33,201 nt of DNA from Candidatus Sulfopaludibacter sp. SbA3 (GCA_945893365.1 CAMDED010000082.1:1-33201), one strand, 5' to 3'; numbered from the stretch's first letter, positions 8,112 through 17,238 are shown. Program-made: numbers and translations. Notes: generated by a model not told the origin, from the sequence alone.

Positions 8112-8403
8112 AAACTTTCCGTTCCTTCCGGCTCATGGGACGAGCCGAGATTACTCGGAGCGTTGACTGGCGAAGTGTGAAAACGACTGTCAATTCTCTT
8201 AGCGAGTCCGTTCTGCCAAGGGCAAAGTACCGTGTCTCCATCGCCGAGTGCTTTGGCGCTTCCCCGACCACCAAAGGCCTATTGAAAAAGACCTGCTCCG
8301 CCTCCACCTTCGTCACGGCGTGCCGATGCTGGATCTTGGGATAGTTGCCCTCATCCCAGTCGAAGCCGGCAATGCTTCGAAAGAATTCGGGCGGCAACGC
8401 CAT
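8089..8403 (-). CDS. BrnT-family ribonuclease toxin
   Basis: This 104-residue protein belongs to the BrnT (DUF497) family, RelE-like ribonuclease toxins. Diagnostic segments are GFDWDEGN near the N-terminus, HAVTKVEAEQVFFNRPLVV, ETRYFALGRT, LTVVFTLR and the C-terminal RVISARPMSRKERKVY. It heads a two-gene operon with the CopG-type antitoxin, overlapping it by 23 bases. A perfect palindrome lies nine bases upstream of the ATG and is the likely antitoxin-binding operator. Length is slightly above the typical BrnT. Both partners being intact suggests an active module, although activity cannot be judged from sequence. Confidence 0.88.
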   Translation of the reverse strand: MALPPEFFRSIAGFDWDEGNYPKIQHRHAVTKVEAEQVFFNRPLVVGEAPKHSAMETRYFALGRTDSLRELTVVFTLRQSTLRVISARPMSRKERKVYAESKEA

Positions 8404-8411
8404 GCTTGTTA

Positions 8412-8430
8412 GTATATTGCATCAATATAC
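8412..8430. promoter_or_regulatory. Palindromic operator upstream of the toxin-antitoxin operon
   Basis: GTATATTGCATCAATATAC consists of two perfect 8-base arms around a 3-base centre and lies directly upstream of the toxin start codon (8403). It is AT-rich in an otherwise GC-rich region and contains TATATT, which could serve as a -10 element. Ribbon-helix-helix antitoxins bind such palindromes, so autoregulation is the natural inference. Nothing else is seen between here and 8593. Confidence 0.6.
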
Positions 8431-8593
8431 ATCGTTCTGCGAAGGAAGGGTAAACGGTCCCAAGAGCATTCCCCGAACGGGACGTCGCGGGCGCTCGAGG
8501 CAAGACGCGGACTTATCGTTAGGAAGGCCACGGAATTCCTCAAGCGTGGACTCCACCCTATTCGGCCCCCTGATAGACTAAAACACTAGACGC

Positions 8594-10091
8594 TTAAGGC
8601 AATTTCCCGGCACAACGAAACCCTAGGCTGTCGCTTTTGGATCGGCCGGGTCACGGACCGAGGCGCGGGCGTACTTTGGAAGGACGTTCCACGCGCCTCC
8701 GCGCTCAATACGGCGGTTGCCGCTCGGAGGCCCAACAGGGTCTGTCCATTCCCACGCGTTCCCGAGCATGTCGTACAGCCCCCATGCATTCGCCTGTTTT
8801 CCTCTCACTGGATTCAGTCGAGATCCGCTGTTCTCGCTATGCACGGCAACGTCGTCCAGCGGACCGTATCGTGGGCTCGTCGTTTTCGCTCGAGCCGCGT
8901 ACTCCCACTCCTCCTCCGTCGGCAACCCCAGCCCAGCCCACTTACAGTAATTCGTTGCGTCCCACCAGTCCACGTTCACTACCGGGAGGCTCGGATTCTC
9001 GTCCTTGCCAGCCGCCCCCCCCCGGTACCGGGCGTAGGCAGCCACGGTCACTTCCGTTTCTCCCAACCAGAATCCGCGTTCGATTGTGACCGGGTGTAAC
9101 GGCTCTTCGTTGTCGTTGCACTCGCCGTCTCCCAGTGAGCAGCCCATCTTAAACTCCCCCGGCGGAATCCAAAACGTAGTCGAGCCCGTCTTTCGGGTTC
9201 TTCCGCGCTTGGCCCGGTTTCGGCGAATCGACAACTGCGGTGGCCAGGCGATCGTCCTTGAGGCGAACCGTAGGCGGTGAAGCCGGGAGTTCCTCCTTGG
9301 CCTGTAGCTTTGGCGCCGTTGCCGTGGGTCGTCTGGCCGCCCGGTCTTCGTCCTTGGCTGGGTTCACGGGGCTGTGGCTGGCGGCGAAATAAAAGGCAAA
9401 TCCGGCAATGCAGGCCAACACTATCCCGCTTACCACAGCGGTGCGGCGAGAGAAACGGATTCGCCGTATCCACCGTAAGAGGGTGGACGCGGCACTCGCG
9501 GCTGTTCCGCCAGTTTCAGATGCCTCCAGAGTCGGGCGCTTTTCCTCCGGTCTCTCGGGCGGCTTGGCTTTCGCGCCCCCACTGGCCTGCGCAGCGACCT
9601 GCTCTTCGCCAGCCTCTGGGAAGGTTTCGCCGTGACTCGATAGGCTGCGCCGCCAGAGCGCCTGCGGTGGTTTCCGGCACTCTGGCGGGGCGTGTTGTTG
9701 CTTCTAGAGGAGCGGCGTTGGACAAAATCTCAGAAACCGCCCCGACCAGTGCGTCGAACTCGCCCGGCCAATCGACCAAGTTAGCCGTCTGAATTCTCCT
9801 GAACGCCAGTGGAATTTCGACGGCATCGAGCAAGACCGGAATGAGTATCCCTCGCCGCCTCCCTTCGTCAGCTTCATTCCGCACGTTGTCAAGACTGAAT
9901 GGAATCCCGCGACCATAGGACAATGACGCATCGGGCATCGGCTAACGCCGCCTCAATAACCTGATCCCAAGTCCCTCCCGGCGGGATGGTTTGGTCACAC
10001 CAAACGGACCAACGTTGCTGCCGCAACGCGTCCACCAGAGGCTTGACTCTGGGGCGATCGGCCCTCGATAGCTGAGAAAAATGTCGCTCAC
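8594..10091 (-). pseudogene. Decayed TIR domain / membrane / FGE-sulfatase fusion gene
   Basis: Read across frames, this is one protein: an N-terminal TIR domain (VSDIFLSY, then SRADRPRVKPLVDALR, WDQVIEAALADARCVIVLWS and GILIPVLLD), a linker, a membrane segment (VVSGIVLACIAGFAFYF), and a C-terminal formylglycine-generating-enzyme-like domain (TTFWIPPGEFKMG, GETEVTVAAYARY, LPTEEEWEYAARA, YDMLGNAWEW, GFRCAG). The frame changes near 10067, 9893, about 9650, 9181 and 8630. The original start is the GTG at 10091 with AGGAG eight bases upstream. The true end is a TAA at 8594-8596. TIR domains often cleave NAD or signal in defence; FGE-like domains modify or bind proteins. With at least five frame changes it is not translated as a whole. 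Confidence 0.82.
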
Positions 10092-10170
10092 GTGTTGGTC
10101 TCCTGTTCGGCAAAATAGAGGCGGCGACCGCTGAGCTCCCTGCCGTTCCTGCGCGTCCGCGCCACTACTA

Positions 10171-11199
10171 TCAAGGCAGCGAGCGTGGGTCGACGTCGTG
10201 AGCGACGCAGGCGACGCAGTCTCCCTGGCCCACCATCGACGGTCCGCGATTCGCCATCACCAAGCCATCCGCGTGAGCCTCGACGCGAACCGGCTCGCGG
10301 CTGGGCTGCTCCGGAAAATGAACCTGGCCCAGCAGATCGCCCTTCCGGATCGGCTCGCCCAGCTCAACGCAATTCTCATATAACCCGGATTCAGGTGCGA
10401 AGCGGTAGTCGGCGCGGTCGAGAGCCTGCACCCAGCGCGCGGGCCCCAGACCAGCCTCGGCGCGCGTTTTCTCCTTGCCCTGCAGCACGCCGCAATGAAT
10501 CAGCACGTTGCGCAGACCCGCCTGGCACTGGCGGTGAATGGTGGCGGGAACGGTTTCGCCGCCGCCCATCTCGGTGGTGATTACGATCTTACCCTGGCGT
10601 TCGGCTTCGGCCGGCAGCAGCCCGGTGCCTGCCACGTCGGCGTAAAGAAAGGCCGTTTCGGTCATGAAGGCTTCGGTGGCGAGCAGCATCCGCTCGCGCT
10701 GCCCAAGATCGGGCACCAGGTGCATGTGCGCGCACGGCAGAAAGCCCATGCTCCGCCCGCCAGTATGCAGGTCGATCACGTACTCGGCCATCGGAAACAG
10801 GACCGTCGAGAGGTAATGCGCCAGCATCTCGCTCACGGTGCCGCTTGGATTGCCCGGAAAGCAGCGATTGAAGTTGCGCCCGTCGAGCGGCGAGAGGCGC
10901 GTGGCGGCTTTCGAGGCCGGCGGATTGAGGCACGGGATGAGAATCAGGGTGCCCGTCACGTCCTCCGGCGTCAATTCGCGCCACAGCTTGAAAATCGCCA
11001 CCTGCCCCGGATATTCGTCGCCATGGTTTCCCGCCATCAGCAGTACCACGGGACCGGCGTCGCCGCGGATCATGCAGATCGGGATGGGCAGGTTGGCCCA
11101 TCCGCCGAGATTGTGCGAATAAGGAATCGCGAGAGCGCCGCACTGCTTGCCGTGCGGCTGGCTGAAGTCGATATCGGTGTGAATCTGGGTTTCACTCAT
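10171..11199 (-). CDS. Succinylglutamate desuccinylase/aspartoacylase family deacylase (DoeB-like)
   Basis: This 342-residue zinc hydrolase belongs to the AstE/AspA family, which removes acyl groups from acylated amino acids. The zinc ligands are visible as His59 and Glu62 in AGNHGDE and His145 in DLHTGG; Glu210 in TTEMGGG is the probable catalytic acid/base. RNFNRCFPG is also typical. Overall layout resembles N-acetyl-diaminobutyrate deacetylases (DoeB) of ectoine breakdown, but no other ectoine genes are present, so the substrate remains open. It follows the DUF1501 gene by 12 bases and is probably the last gene of that operon. Confidence 0.85.
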   Translation of the reverse strand: MSETQIHTDIDFSQPHGKQCGALAIPYSHNLGGWANLPIPICMIRGDAGPVVLLMAGNHGDEYPGQVAIFKLWRELTPEDVTGTLILIPCLNPPASKAATRLSPLDGRNFNRCFPGNPSGTVSEMLAHYLSTVLFPMAEYVIDLHTGGRSMGFLPCAHMHLVPDLGQRERMLLATEAFMTETAFLYADVAGTGLLPAEAERQGKIVITTEMGGGETVPATIHRQCQAGLRNVLIHCGVLQGKEKTRAEAGLGPARWVQALDRADYRFAPESGLYENCVELGEPIRKGDLLGQVHFPEQPSREPVRVEAHADGLVMANRGPSMVGQGDCVACVAHDVDPRSLP

Positions 11200-11211
11200 A
11201 CTAGCGTCGCT

Positions 11212-12597
11212 CTATGTCAGGATCTCGCGGAGTACTTTGCCGTGGACGTCGGTAAGCCGGAACTCACGGCCGCTGTAAGCGTAGGTGAGACGGGTGTGGT
11301 CGATCCCCAGCAGGTGAAGCACGGTCGCGTGAAGATCGTGAACGTGCACGCGGTTTTGTTCCGCCTTGAAGCCGAATTCGTCGGTGGCTCCGTACGTCGT
11401 ACCGCCCTTGACTCCGCCGCCGGCAAGCCAGACCGAGAAACCGAACGGGTTGTGATCGCGGCCGTTCTGCACTTTGACGCGGGAACTGGTTTCGACCGAC
11501 GGCGTTCGGCCGAATTCGCTGCCAAAGATGACGAGCGTATCCTTGAACAGGCCGCGCGACTTCAGGTCGTCGAGCAGCGCGCCCACAGGTGCGTCCACCT
11601 GACCCGCCAGCTTCTTGTGAATCATGATGTCGTCGTGGTTATCCCACGGCTGGCCGTTGCCGAAGTAGAGTTGCACCATCCGAACGCCGCGCTCGACGAG
11701 CCGCAGCGCGTGCAGGCAGCCGCGGCCGAAGTCGGAATCGCCGTAACGGGCGCGGGTCGCCTCGGGCTCGCGCGAGATGTCAAACGCTTCCGGCGCTTCG
11801 GTCTGCATGCGAAAGGCGACTTCCATGGACTGGATTGCGGCATCGAGCTGCGTGTCTTCACGGCGGGTTTCGGCGTGGAAGCGGTTGAGTTCGCCAAGCA
11901 GGTCCAGTTGGCGGCGTTTCGAGGCGGGCGCGTGGCCGGCGTCGCGAAGGTACTGGATCATTTCCAGCGGATCCTTCACGTTGTTCGGAATGTGGACACC
12001 CTGAAAGACAGCGGGCAGAAAGCTGGAGTTCCACAGCGGAGTCCCGACAACGGGCATCCCCGGGCACATGACGATGTAACCTGGCAGATTCTGATTCTCC
12101 GTGCCGAGACCATAGAGTAGCCACGATCCCATCGACGGGCGGCTCTGCAGATTCTCGCCGCAGTTCATCATCTGCAGGGACGGTTCATGGTTGGGGATAT
12201 CGGAGTACATGGACCGGATGACGCAGATGTCGTCGATGCGATCGCCAATGTTGGGAAAGATTTCACTGACTTCGATTCCGCTCTGCCCGCATTGGCGGAA
12301 CTGGAAGGGCGAACACATCAGGTTACCGGTTTTGCGCTCGGTCACCGGATTGCCGCCGGGAACGGGTTGCCCATGGTACCGGGCGAGCATCGGCTTGGGA
12401 TCGAAGGTATCCACTTGCGACATGCCGCCGTTCATGAACAGGAAAATGACGCGCTTCACCTTCGGGGGGAAATGCGGCTCTTTGGGAGCAAAGGGATTCA
12501 CGGCGGCGGCGCAGAGATCTCGCAGGCCAAGCAGGCCGAAGCCCGCTCCAAGACGACCGAGCAGGCTGCGGCGCGAGTGTGTGACAGGAGGCGGCAT
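11212..12597 (-). CDS. DUF1501 family protein with Tat leader
   Basis: This 461-residue protein is a DUF1501 member, distantly related to the alkaline-phosphatase/sulfatase fold. It starts with a twin-arginine leader (SRRSLLGRLGAGFGLLGL), then VKRVIFLFMNGGMSQVDTFDPKP, a region with HEPSLQMMN, and the conserved GSEFGRTP and NGRDHNPFGF segments. DUF1501 genes are regularly paired with DUF1549/DUF1553 cytochrome genes in Planctomycetota and Acidobacteriota, as here; their role is unproven. The ATG at 12597 is preferred; a TTG at 12603 would overlap the upstream stop as TTGA. Either arrangement implies translational coupling with the upstream gene. Confidence 0.9.
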   Translation of the reverse strand: MPPPVTHSRRSLLGRLGAGFGLLGLRDLCAAAVNPFAPKEPHFPPKVKRVIFLFMNGGMSQVDTFDPKPMLARYHGQPVPGGNPVTERKTGNLMCSPFQFRQCGQSGIEVSEIFPNIGDRIDDICVIRSMYSDIPNHEPSLQMMNCGENLQSRPSMGSWLLYGLGTENQNLPGYIVMCPGMPVVGTPLWNSSFLPAVFQGVHIPNNVKDPLEMIQYLRDAGHAPASKRRQLDLLGELNRFHAETRREDTQLDAAIQSMEVAFRMQTEAPEAFDISREPEATRARYGDSDFGRGCLHALRLVERGVRMVQLYFGNGQPWDNHDDIMIHKKLAGQVDAPVGALLDDLKSRGLFKDTLVIFGSEFGRTPSVETSSRVKVQNGRDHNPFGFSVWLAGGGVKGGTTYGATDEFGFKAEQNRVHVHDLHATVLHLLGIDHTRLTYAYSGREFRLTDVHGKVLREILT

Positions 12598-12599
12598 AG

Positions 12600-15350
12600 T
12601 CAATCCACGTAACTGAACTCGTTCGAACTGAGAAGTACTTGCGAAAACGTGAGCCAGTCGTCTTCCGAAGGCGCGACACCCAGGAAGCCGAGAGCCGCGG
12701 CCGTTTCGCGAGGATTCGGCGCGCGGCCGAAAAGCATTTCGTAGTAGGCGCGCACGCGTTCTTCCGCGCCGCCCGGTTCGATGTCGCGAACTCGCTTCGA
12801 CAGGCTGGCCGACTGCCGCTTGATGAATTCGCTATTGAGAAAGAAGAGGCGCTGAACGGACGTGTTTGTGGGGACTCGCTTCTCGGCGTGAATGGAAGGG
12901 TCCGGGAAATCGAACAGGGTCAGCAAACGCTCGGTCCGAAAGCGGCTTACTTCTCCATAAACCGTGCGCTTCCGGAAATCCTTATCCCATTTTGCCGCCG
13001 GGCCGCCCGCGGTTAGCTGGAGTTGGCCGGACACGAAGAGCATGGAATCGCGAAGGGCCTCCACGTCCAGACGGCGGCGGTTGAAGCGCGAAAGCAGGCG
13101 GTTGTCCGGATCGGCCGCCAACGCCTCTGAGCCATGGCTGCTCATCGCGTATGCCGACGAGAGTAAGATCTGCCGATGCAGCTTCTTGATGGACCAGCCG
13201 TTCTCCATGAACTCGACTGCGAGGTAGTCGAGCAACTCCGGATGGCTGGGGCGGTCGCCCGCGGCGCCGAAATTACTCAGACTGCGAACAATGCCCGCGC
13301 CGAAATGCTCGCCCCAGACGCGGTTTACGATCACGCGCGCAGTCAGCGGATTCGCGGCGCTCGCGATCTGGTTCGCCAAATCCAGGCGGCCGCTGCCGGT
13401 CGTAAGCGGCGCGGACTCGGGGTCGCCGAGCACGGAGAGAAACCGGCGAGGCACGATCTCGCCGAGACTGTACGGATCGCCGCGCTTATGCAGCGGCATG
13501 TCGCGCGGCTCCTTGATGTCCGCGAGCACGTGCAGGAACGGATAGCGTTCCGGGAGCGCCTTCTTCGCGCTGACCAGGTCCGCGCGGAGTTGATCGAGGC
13601 GCGCGTTGACGGCGGCGTCGAGGAATGGCGGGAGCTCTTTGTCGTCGAAGTAGAGGACTCCCTCCGGCCGCGATTCCCCCTCGGTCTTGCGCTTGGCGTC
13701 GAACAGATCGCCCCAGAAGACATACTTGTCGCGGGTGAGGGCGCGCGTTTCCGCGCGGCAGCCTTTGCAGTAGATGTCGTATGGGTCGGTGGATTTCTTC
13801 GACGCCTCGATGATGCGCTCGTTATATGCGGTGAGCTCGCGGTTCTCTTCGATCAGCGTGTCGACTGTGCGTTGGAAGTCACGGGACGCCGCCGCAGCCT
13901 GCTCGCGCGTGGCGGATGCGGAGAGAGCCGGCCAGAAGCGCAGGAAAGTGTGATCGTGGGGTTGGTCGAGGTAACCCGCCCAGCGATCGAGAATGCAGGG
14001 GTCGAGTCCCGGAACAGGCTCACCCGTCTTGTGCTTGCGTCCCCATGCCGCCAGGACGTAGCGTCCGGAATCCCGCGCCAGTTTCTCGCCGAGGAGCTTT
14101 CGTTCCTTGTCCAGCAACTCCTTGATCTGTTGATCGAGGTCGTGAATTTTCTTCTCGGCGGAGTGATAGGCGGTGACGGTCGCGGGCGGAGCCAGCGGTT
14201 CTTCCTTGGACTCCGTCGAAGTGAGGACGCCGCCCAACGCGTAGTAATCACGAGTGGGGATGGGATCGTACTTGTGATCGTGGCAACGGGCACAGGCAAC
14301 CGTGAGGCCCAGAAATCCTCGCGTAATGACGTCGATCCGGTCCTGCAATTCGTCCGCGCGCGCCTTGGGAGGCTCGACGATTGTATAGAACCAGGGACCA
14401 AGCGCGAGATACCCAAGCCCCTGCGTCAAACGCTTTTCGCCCGGCTTCTCCATCCTGTCGCCTGCGATTTGCGCCTTGGCGAACAGATCGAACGGCATGT
14501 CGGAATTGAAGGCTTGAATGACCCAGTCCCGGTATCGCCACGCATTCACGAACGGTTCGGGCGCGAGGCTGATTCCGTCGGCATCGGCATAGCGCGCGAC
14601 GTCGAGCCAGTGGCGAGCCCAGCGCTCGCCGTAGTGTTCGGACCCGAGAAGCCGGTCGACGATTTTGGCGAATGCGTCCGGTGATGAGTCTTCCAGAAAG
14701 GCGCGGTATTCTTCACGCGTGGGCGGAAGGCCCGTGAGGTCGAGCGTGATGCGGCGAAGCAGCGTGGCGCGGCCGGCGGGAGGAGCGGGCGAAAGCCCCT
14801 TCGCTTCCAACCTGGCGAGAACGAACCGGTCGATCGGTGTGCGCGCCCAGGATTCGTTCTTGACCGCAGGAAGCGCGCCTTTCCTCGGGCGCTGAAACGA
14901 CCAGAAATTTCGACGGCTGGCGAGATCGGACGCAGCGGCGGGGGGAGCTTCGGCGGTGTCGAAATGGGCGCCGGATTCAATCCAGCTGCGCAGGTCTTGA
15001 ATTTCCGAATCGGATAGCCGGCCGTTCGGCGGCATCTTGATCTTTTCGTGCGTGTGAGTCACGACCTGCATCAAGAGGCTGCTGTCGGCGGGGCGCCCGG
15101 GAACGATCGCGGGTCCTGAATTGCCGCCCTTGGCGACGGATTGGCGGGAGTCCAGCCGGAGTCCGCCCAAAGCCTGCTGGGTGTGGCAGGCGTAGCATTT
15201 CGATCGAAGCAGCGGCTGTACGCGGGTCTTATAGAAGTCCACCGGACCGGCCGGCGCTTGCGCAAGGAGGAATCCGGGAGCGGCAAGCACGAGTCCTATC
15301 CAGCCGCCAGTCTTCACGATTCGTTCGGGTGATCGACCGTTTGTTCGCAC
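12600..15350 (-). CDS. PSCyt1-DUF1549-DUF1553 cytochrome-domain protein
   Basis: This 916-residue exported protein has an N-terminal signal segment (IGLVLAAPGFLLAQA), a Planctomycete-type cytochrome domain with haem motif CYACH (52-56), a DUF1549 domain (PIDRFVLARLEAKGLSP, LTGLPPTREE, RWARHWLDVARYADA), a second CxxCH in VACARCHDHKYDPIPTRDYY, and a C-terminal DUF1553 domain (NPLTARVIVNRVWGEHFG, WSIKKLHRQILLSSAY, FLNSEF). The GTG at 15350 is chosen because GAGGA precedes it; a GTG at 15317 is possible. Such proteins are thought to take part in extracytoplasmic breakdown of polymers or redox steps, without firm biochemical proof. It is divergent from the glycoside-hydrolase-like gene across only 67 bases. 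Confidence 0.92.
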   Translation of the reverse strand: MRTNGRSPERIVKTGGWIGLVLAAPGFLLAQAPAGPVDFYKTRVQPLLRSKCYACHTQQALGGLRLDSRQSVAKGGNSGPAIVPGRPADSSLLMQVVTHTHEKIKMPPNGRLSDSEIQDLRSWIESGAHFDTAEAPPAAASDLASRRNFWSFQRPRKGALPAVKNESWARTPIDRFVLARLEAKGLSPAPPAGRATLLRRITLDLTGLPPTREEYRAFLEDSSPDAFAKIVDRLLGSEHYGERWARHWLDVARYADADGISLAPEPFVNAWRYRDWVIQAFNSDMPFDLFAKAQIAGDRMEKPGEKRLTQGLGYLALGPWFYTIVEPPKARADELQDRIDVITRGFLGLTVACARCHDHKYDPIPTRDYYALGGVLTSTESKEEPLAPPATVTAYHSAEKKIHDLDQQIKELLDKERKLLGEKLARDSGRYVLAAWGRKHKTGEPVPGLDPCILDRWAGYLDQPHDHTFLRFWPALSASATREQAAAASRDFQRTVDTLIEENRELTAYNERIIEASKKSTDPYDIYCKGCRAETRALTRDKYVFWGDLFDAKRKTEGESRPEGVLYFDDKELPPFLDAAVNARLDQLRADLVSAKKALPERYPFLHVLADIKEPRDMPLHKRGDPYSLGEIVPRRFLSVLGDPESAPLTTGSGRLDLANQIASAANPLTARVIVNRVWGEHFGAGIVRSLSNFGAAGDRPSHPELLDYLAVEFMENGWSIKKLHRQILLSSAYAMSSHGSEALAADPDNRLLSRFNRRRLDVEALRDSMLFVSGQLQLTAGGPAAKWDKDFRKRTVYGEVSRFRTERLLTLFDFPDPSIHAEKRVPTNTSVQRLFFLNSEFIKRQSASLSKRVRDIEPGGAEERVRAYYEMLFGRAPNPRETAAALGFLGVAPSEDDWLTFSQVLLSSNEFSYVD

Positions 15351-15417
15351 GCTTGATATATCCTCGGGGACTCTTCAATGATATATGATGAAGCGCGCTG
15401 CGAAAGGAGCGCACATC

Positions 15418-16500
15418 ATGAACCGTCGAACTTTCCTGGCGCTGACGGGCGCACTACCGGCGCCATGCCGCGCCGCGCGGGCGCGCCGAACCGAAATCTC
15501 CATTCGCGGAGAGCAGTTCTTCCTCAACGGCAAGCCCACCTACGCGGGCCGGTCGTACAAGGGACGGAAAATCGAAGGGCTGCTCATGAACATCCGGGCG
15601 GTGCAGGGCGTCTACGACGATCTCAATCCCGAAACGCGCGGAAAATGGGCGTACCCGGATACGAAGAAATGGGATCCCGAGCGCAATACACGCGAGTTCA
15701 TCGCCGCAATGCCGGAATGGCGGCGCCACGGAGTGCTCGCCTTCACGATCAACCTGCAAGGCGGAAGTCCGGAGGGCTACTCGAAGGCGCAGCCGTGGGA
15801 AAACTCCGCGATCGATCCCGACGGCAATCTGCGAGCGGCCTACATGAAGCGCCTCGAACGCATTCTCGACCGGGCCGATGAATTGGGGATGGCCGCCATC
15901 GTCGGGTACTTCTACTTCGGGCAGGATCAGCGCGTGAAGGACGAGGCCGCCGTACGCCGCGCCGTCGGGAACGCCACGAACTGGCTGCTCGATCGCGAGT
16001 ATCGCAACGTGCTGGTCGAGATCGACAACGAGTGCAACGTCAAGGCATACGATCACGACATCTTGAAGCCGGCTCGCGTCGATGAGTTGATCGAATTGGC
16101 CAAGGGATTGAAACGCGGAGGAAGGCGGCTGCTGGTGGGTACGAGTTATGGAGGCGGAGCGCCGGCCCAGGCGAACGTAGTGAAGGCGTCGGACTTCCTG
16201 CTGCTGCACGGCAACGGCCCGGACGATCCTTCACGCATTCGTAAGATGATCCGCACTTCGCGCGGGGTCGATACATGGCGTCCGATGCCGGTCGTTATTA
16301 ATGAGGACGACCACTTCCGCTTCAACGAGCCCGAAAACCACATGAATACGGCGCTCTCCGAGTATGTCTCGTGGGGATATTTCGACCCGGGAAAGAGCGA
16401 TTACGCGGATGGAAACCAGTGCCCGCCCGTCAACTGGGGGATCAACACGGAGCGCAAGCGGGAATTCTTCAATAAGGTGAAGGAAGTGACGGGCGTCTGA
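15418..16500 (+). CDS. Putative exported glycoside-hydrolase-like TIM-barrel protein
   Basis: This 360-residue protein starts at the ATG at 15418, which has AAGGAG (15404-15409) eight bases upstream. The N-terminus NRRTFLALTGALPA is a Tat-like leader. The body reads like a clan-A glycoside hydrolase: FFLNGKPTYAGRSY at the start of the barrel, VLVEIDNECN with Glu205 after Asn (strand 4 acid/base position) and VVINEDDHF with Glu296 (strand 7 nucleophile position). I infer those roles from the pattern only; the family is not a named GH family that I recognise. A decayed amidohydrolase gene follows after six bases, suggesting a former operon. Confidence 0.72.
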   Translation: MNRRTFLALTGALPAPCRAARARRTEISIRGEQFFLNGKPTYAGRSYKGRKIEGLLMNIRAVQGVYDDLNPETRGKWAYPDTKKWDPERNTREFIAAMPEWRRHGVLAFTINLQGGSPEGYSKAQPWENSAIDPDGNLRAAYMKRLERILDRADELGMAAIVGYFYFGQDQRVKDEAAVRRAVGNATNWLLDREYRNVLVEIDNECNVKAYDHDILKPARVDELIELAKGLKRGGRRLLVGTSYGGGAPAQANVVKASDFLLLHGNGPDDPSRIRKMIRTSRGVDTWRPMPVVINEDDHFRFNEPENHMNTALSEYVSWGYFDPGKSDYADGNQCPPVNWGINTERKREFFNKVKEVTGV

Positions 16501-16506
16501 GGAGCG

Positions 16507-17040
16507 ATGAATGGCGGATTTCGAATTCTCGAACTCATACGCACCTGGGCACGGCCCGGCACAGTGGCCCCCGCTAGCGCCGAGGACCTTCCGCGGAGAA
16601 TGGATCGCCACGGAATCGAGCGCTCCGTCGTCATCCCATTCCCGGTGGTGACGGACTATCGCCGCGAGCACAATCTGATCGGAAAGGCGGTGAACAGTAT
16701 GCGGATCACTTCGTGGGCGAGGAGTTCGGTTTCCGCGCGCTCAAGCTCCAGCCGCAGTATCACACGCTGAATCCCCTTGCCGACACGAGCGACTTCTTCT
16801 CCGACACGGCGCTACAGCATGGCGGTGATTTGTCACACCGTTACGGGACTGCCGTTTTCGCTGCCTTCACTCCGCATGACTATGATGCCGGCGCGATAGT
16901 TTCCCGGGCTTGGACACGTGCCGTCCAATCGCGTGATTATCGGGTGGGACTTGCCGGAAAGCGCGGGAACGGAAATCGGCGAGATTCTGACGCTCGACAA
17001 TCCCGGAGGCGGACGAGCGCATTGCTCACGGCTCCCATTG
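16507..17040 (+). pseudogene. Decayed amidohydrolase (amidohydrolase_2 family)
   Basis: The pieces of an amidohydrolase_2 protein appear in different frames. An HTH metal motif (CAT ACG CAC at 16536-16544, THTHLGT) is out of frame with the next piece, AEDLPRRMDRHGIERSVVIP. After about 16695 the frame changes for EQYADHFVGEEFGFRALKLQ and PQYHTLNPLADTSDFF, and near 16820 it changes back for AVICHTVTGLPFSLPSL. A TAG at 16897-16899 then interrupts the frame, and the barrel's middle is deleted, so FPGL is joined almost directly to NRVIIGWDLPESAGTEIG. The gene is dead. Amidohydrolase_2 enzymes hydrolyse or decarboxylate small cyclic compounds. It lies just downstream of the glycoside-hydrolase-like gene. 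Confidence 0.75.
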
Positions 17041-17049
17041 AACTCGGGT

Positions 17050-17143
17050 TCCAGGCGGCGCTCTGCAGTTGGCGAATCTCTCGCTGAAACGCGGCCGCCG
17101 CGTGCGATGGAGCAAGGCGGCACGCAAGGTGGAGGTGGGCTAG
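17050..17143 (+). pseudogene. Possible 3' remnant of a Gfo/Idh/MocA oxidoreductase
   Basis: A frame here reads ALQLANLSLKRGRRVRW and ends at TAG 17141-17143. This resembles the C-terminal helix of Gfo/Idh/MocA oxidoreductases (HLANISLKLGRKVRWDP). No other part of such a gene is visible, so this would be a short remnant fused to the amidohydrolase debris. The stretch 17144-17270 has nothing else I can identify. The match is short and could be chance. Confidence 0.25.
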
Positions 17144-17238
17144 ATGCGCGTGGGATCCGAGAGGAAGTCGCGGATCGGCTCCGGGTGTCGCAAAACGGGG
17201 CGTCCGTGGCTCCAGGGTTCCACTCGATGAAGCCCGGT

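Noticed and set aside
10495-12120. Long plus-strand open frame of 541 codons
   Set aside because: It lies opposite the deacylase and DUF1501 genes, has no recognisable motif and mirrors their codon bias.
13176-14684. Long plus-strand open frame of 502 codons
   Set aside because: It is antisense to the DUF1549/DUF1553 gene, whose domains are well supported.
15355-15387. Repeated GATATAT motifs between divergent genes as an operator
   Set aside because: Only seven shared bases, AT-rich, and no symmetry relative to either promoter.
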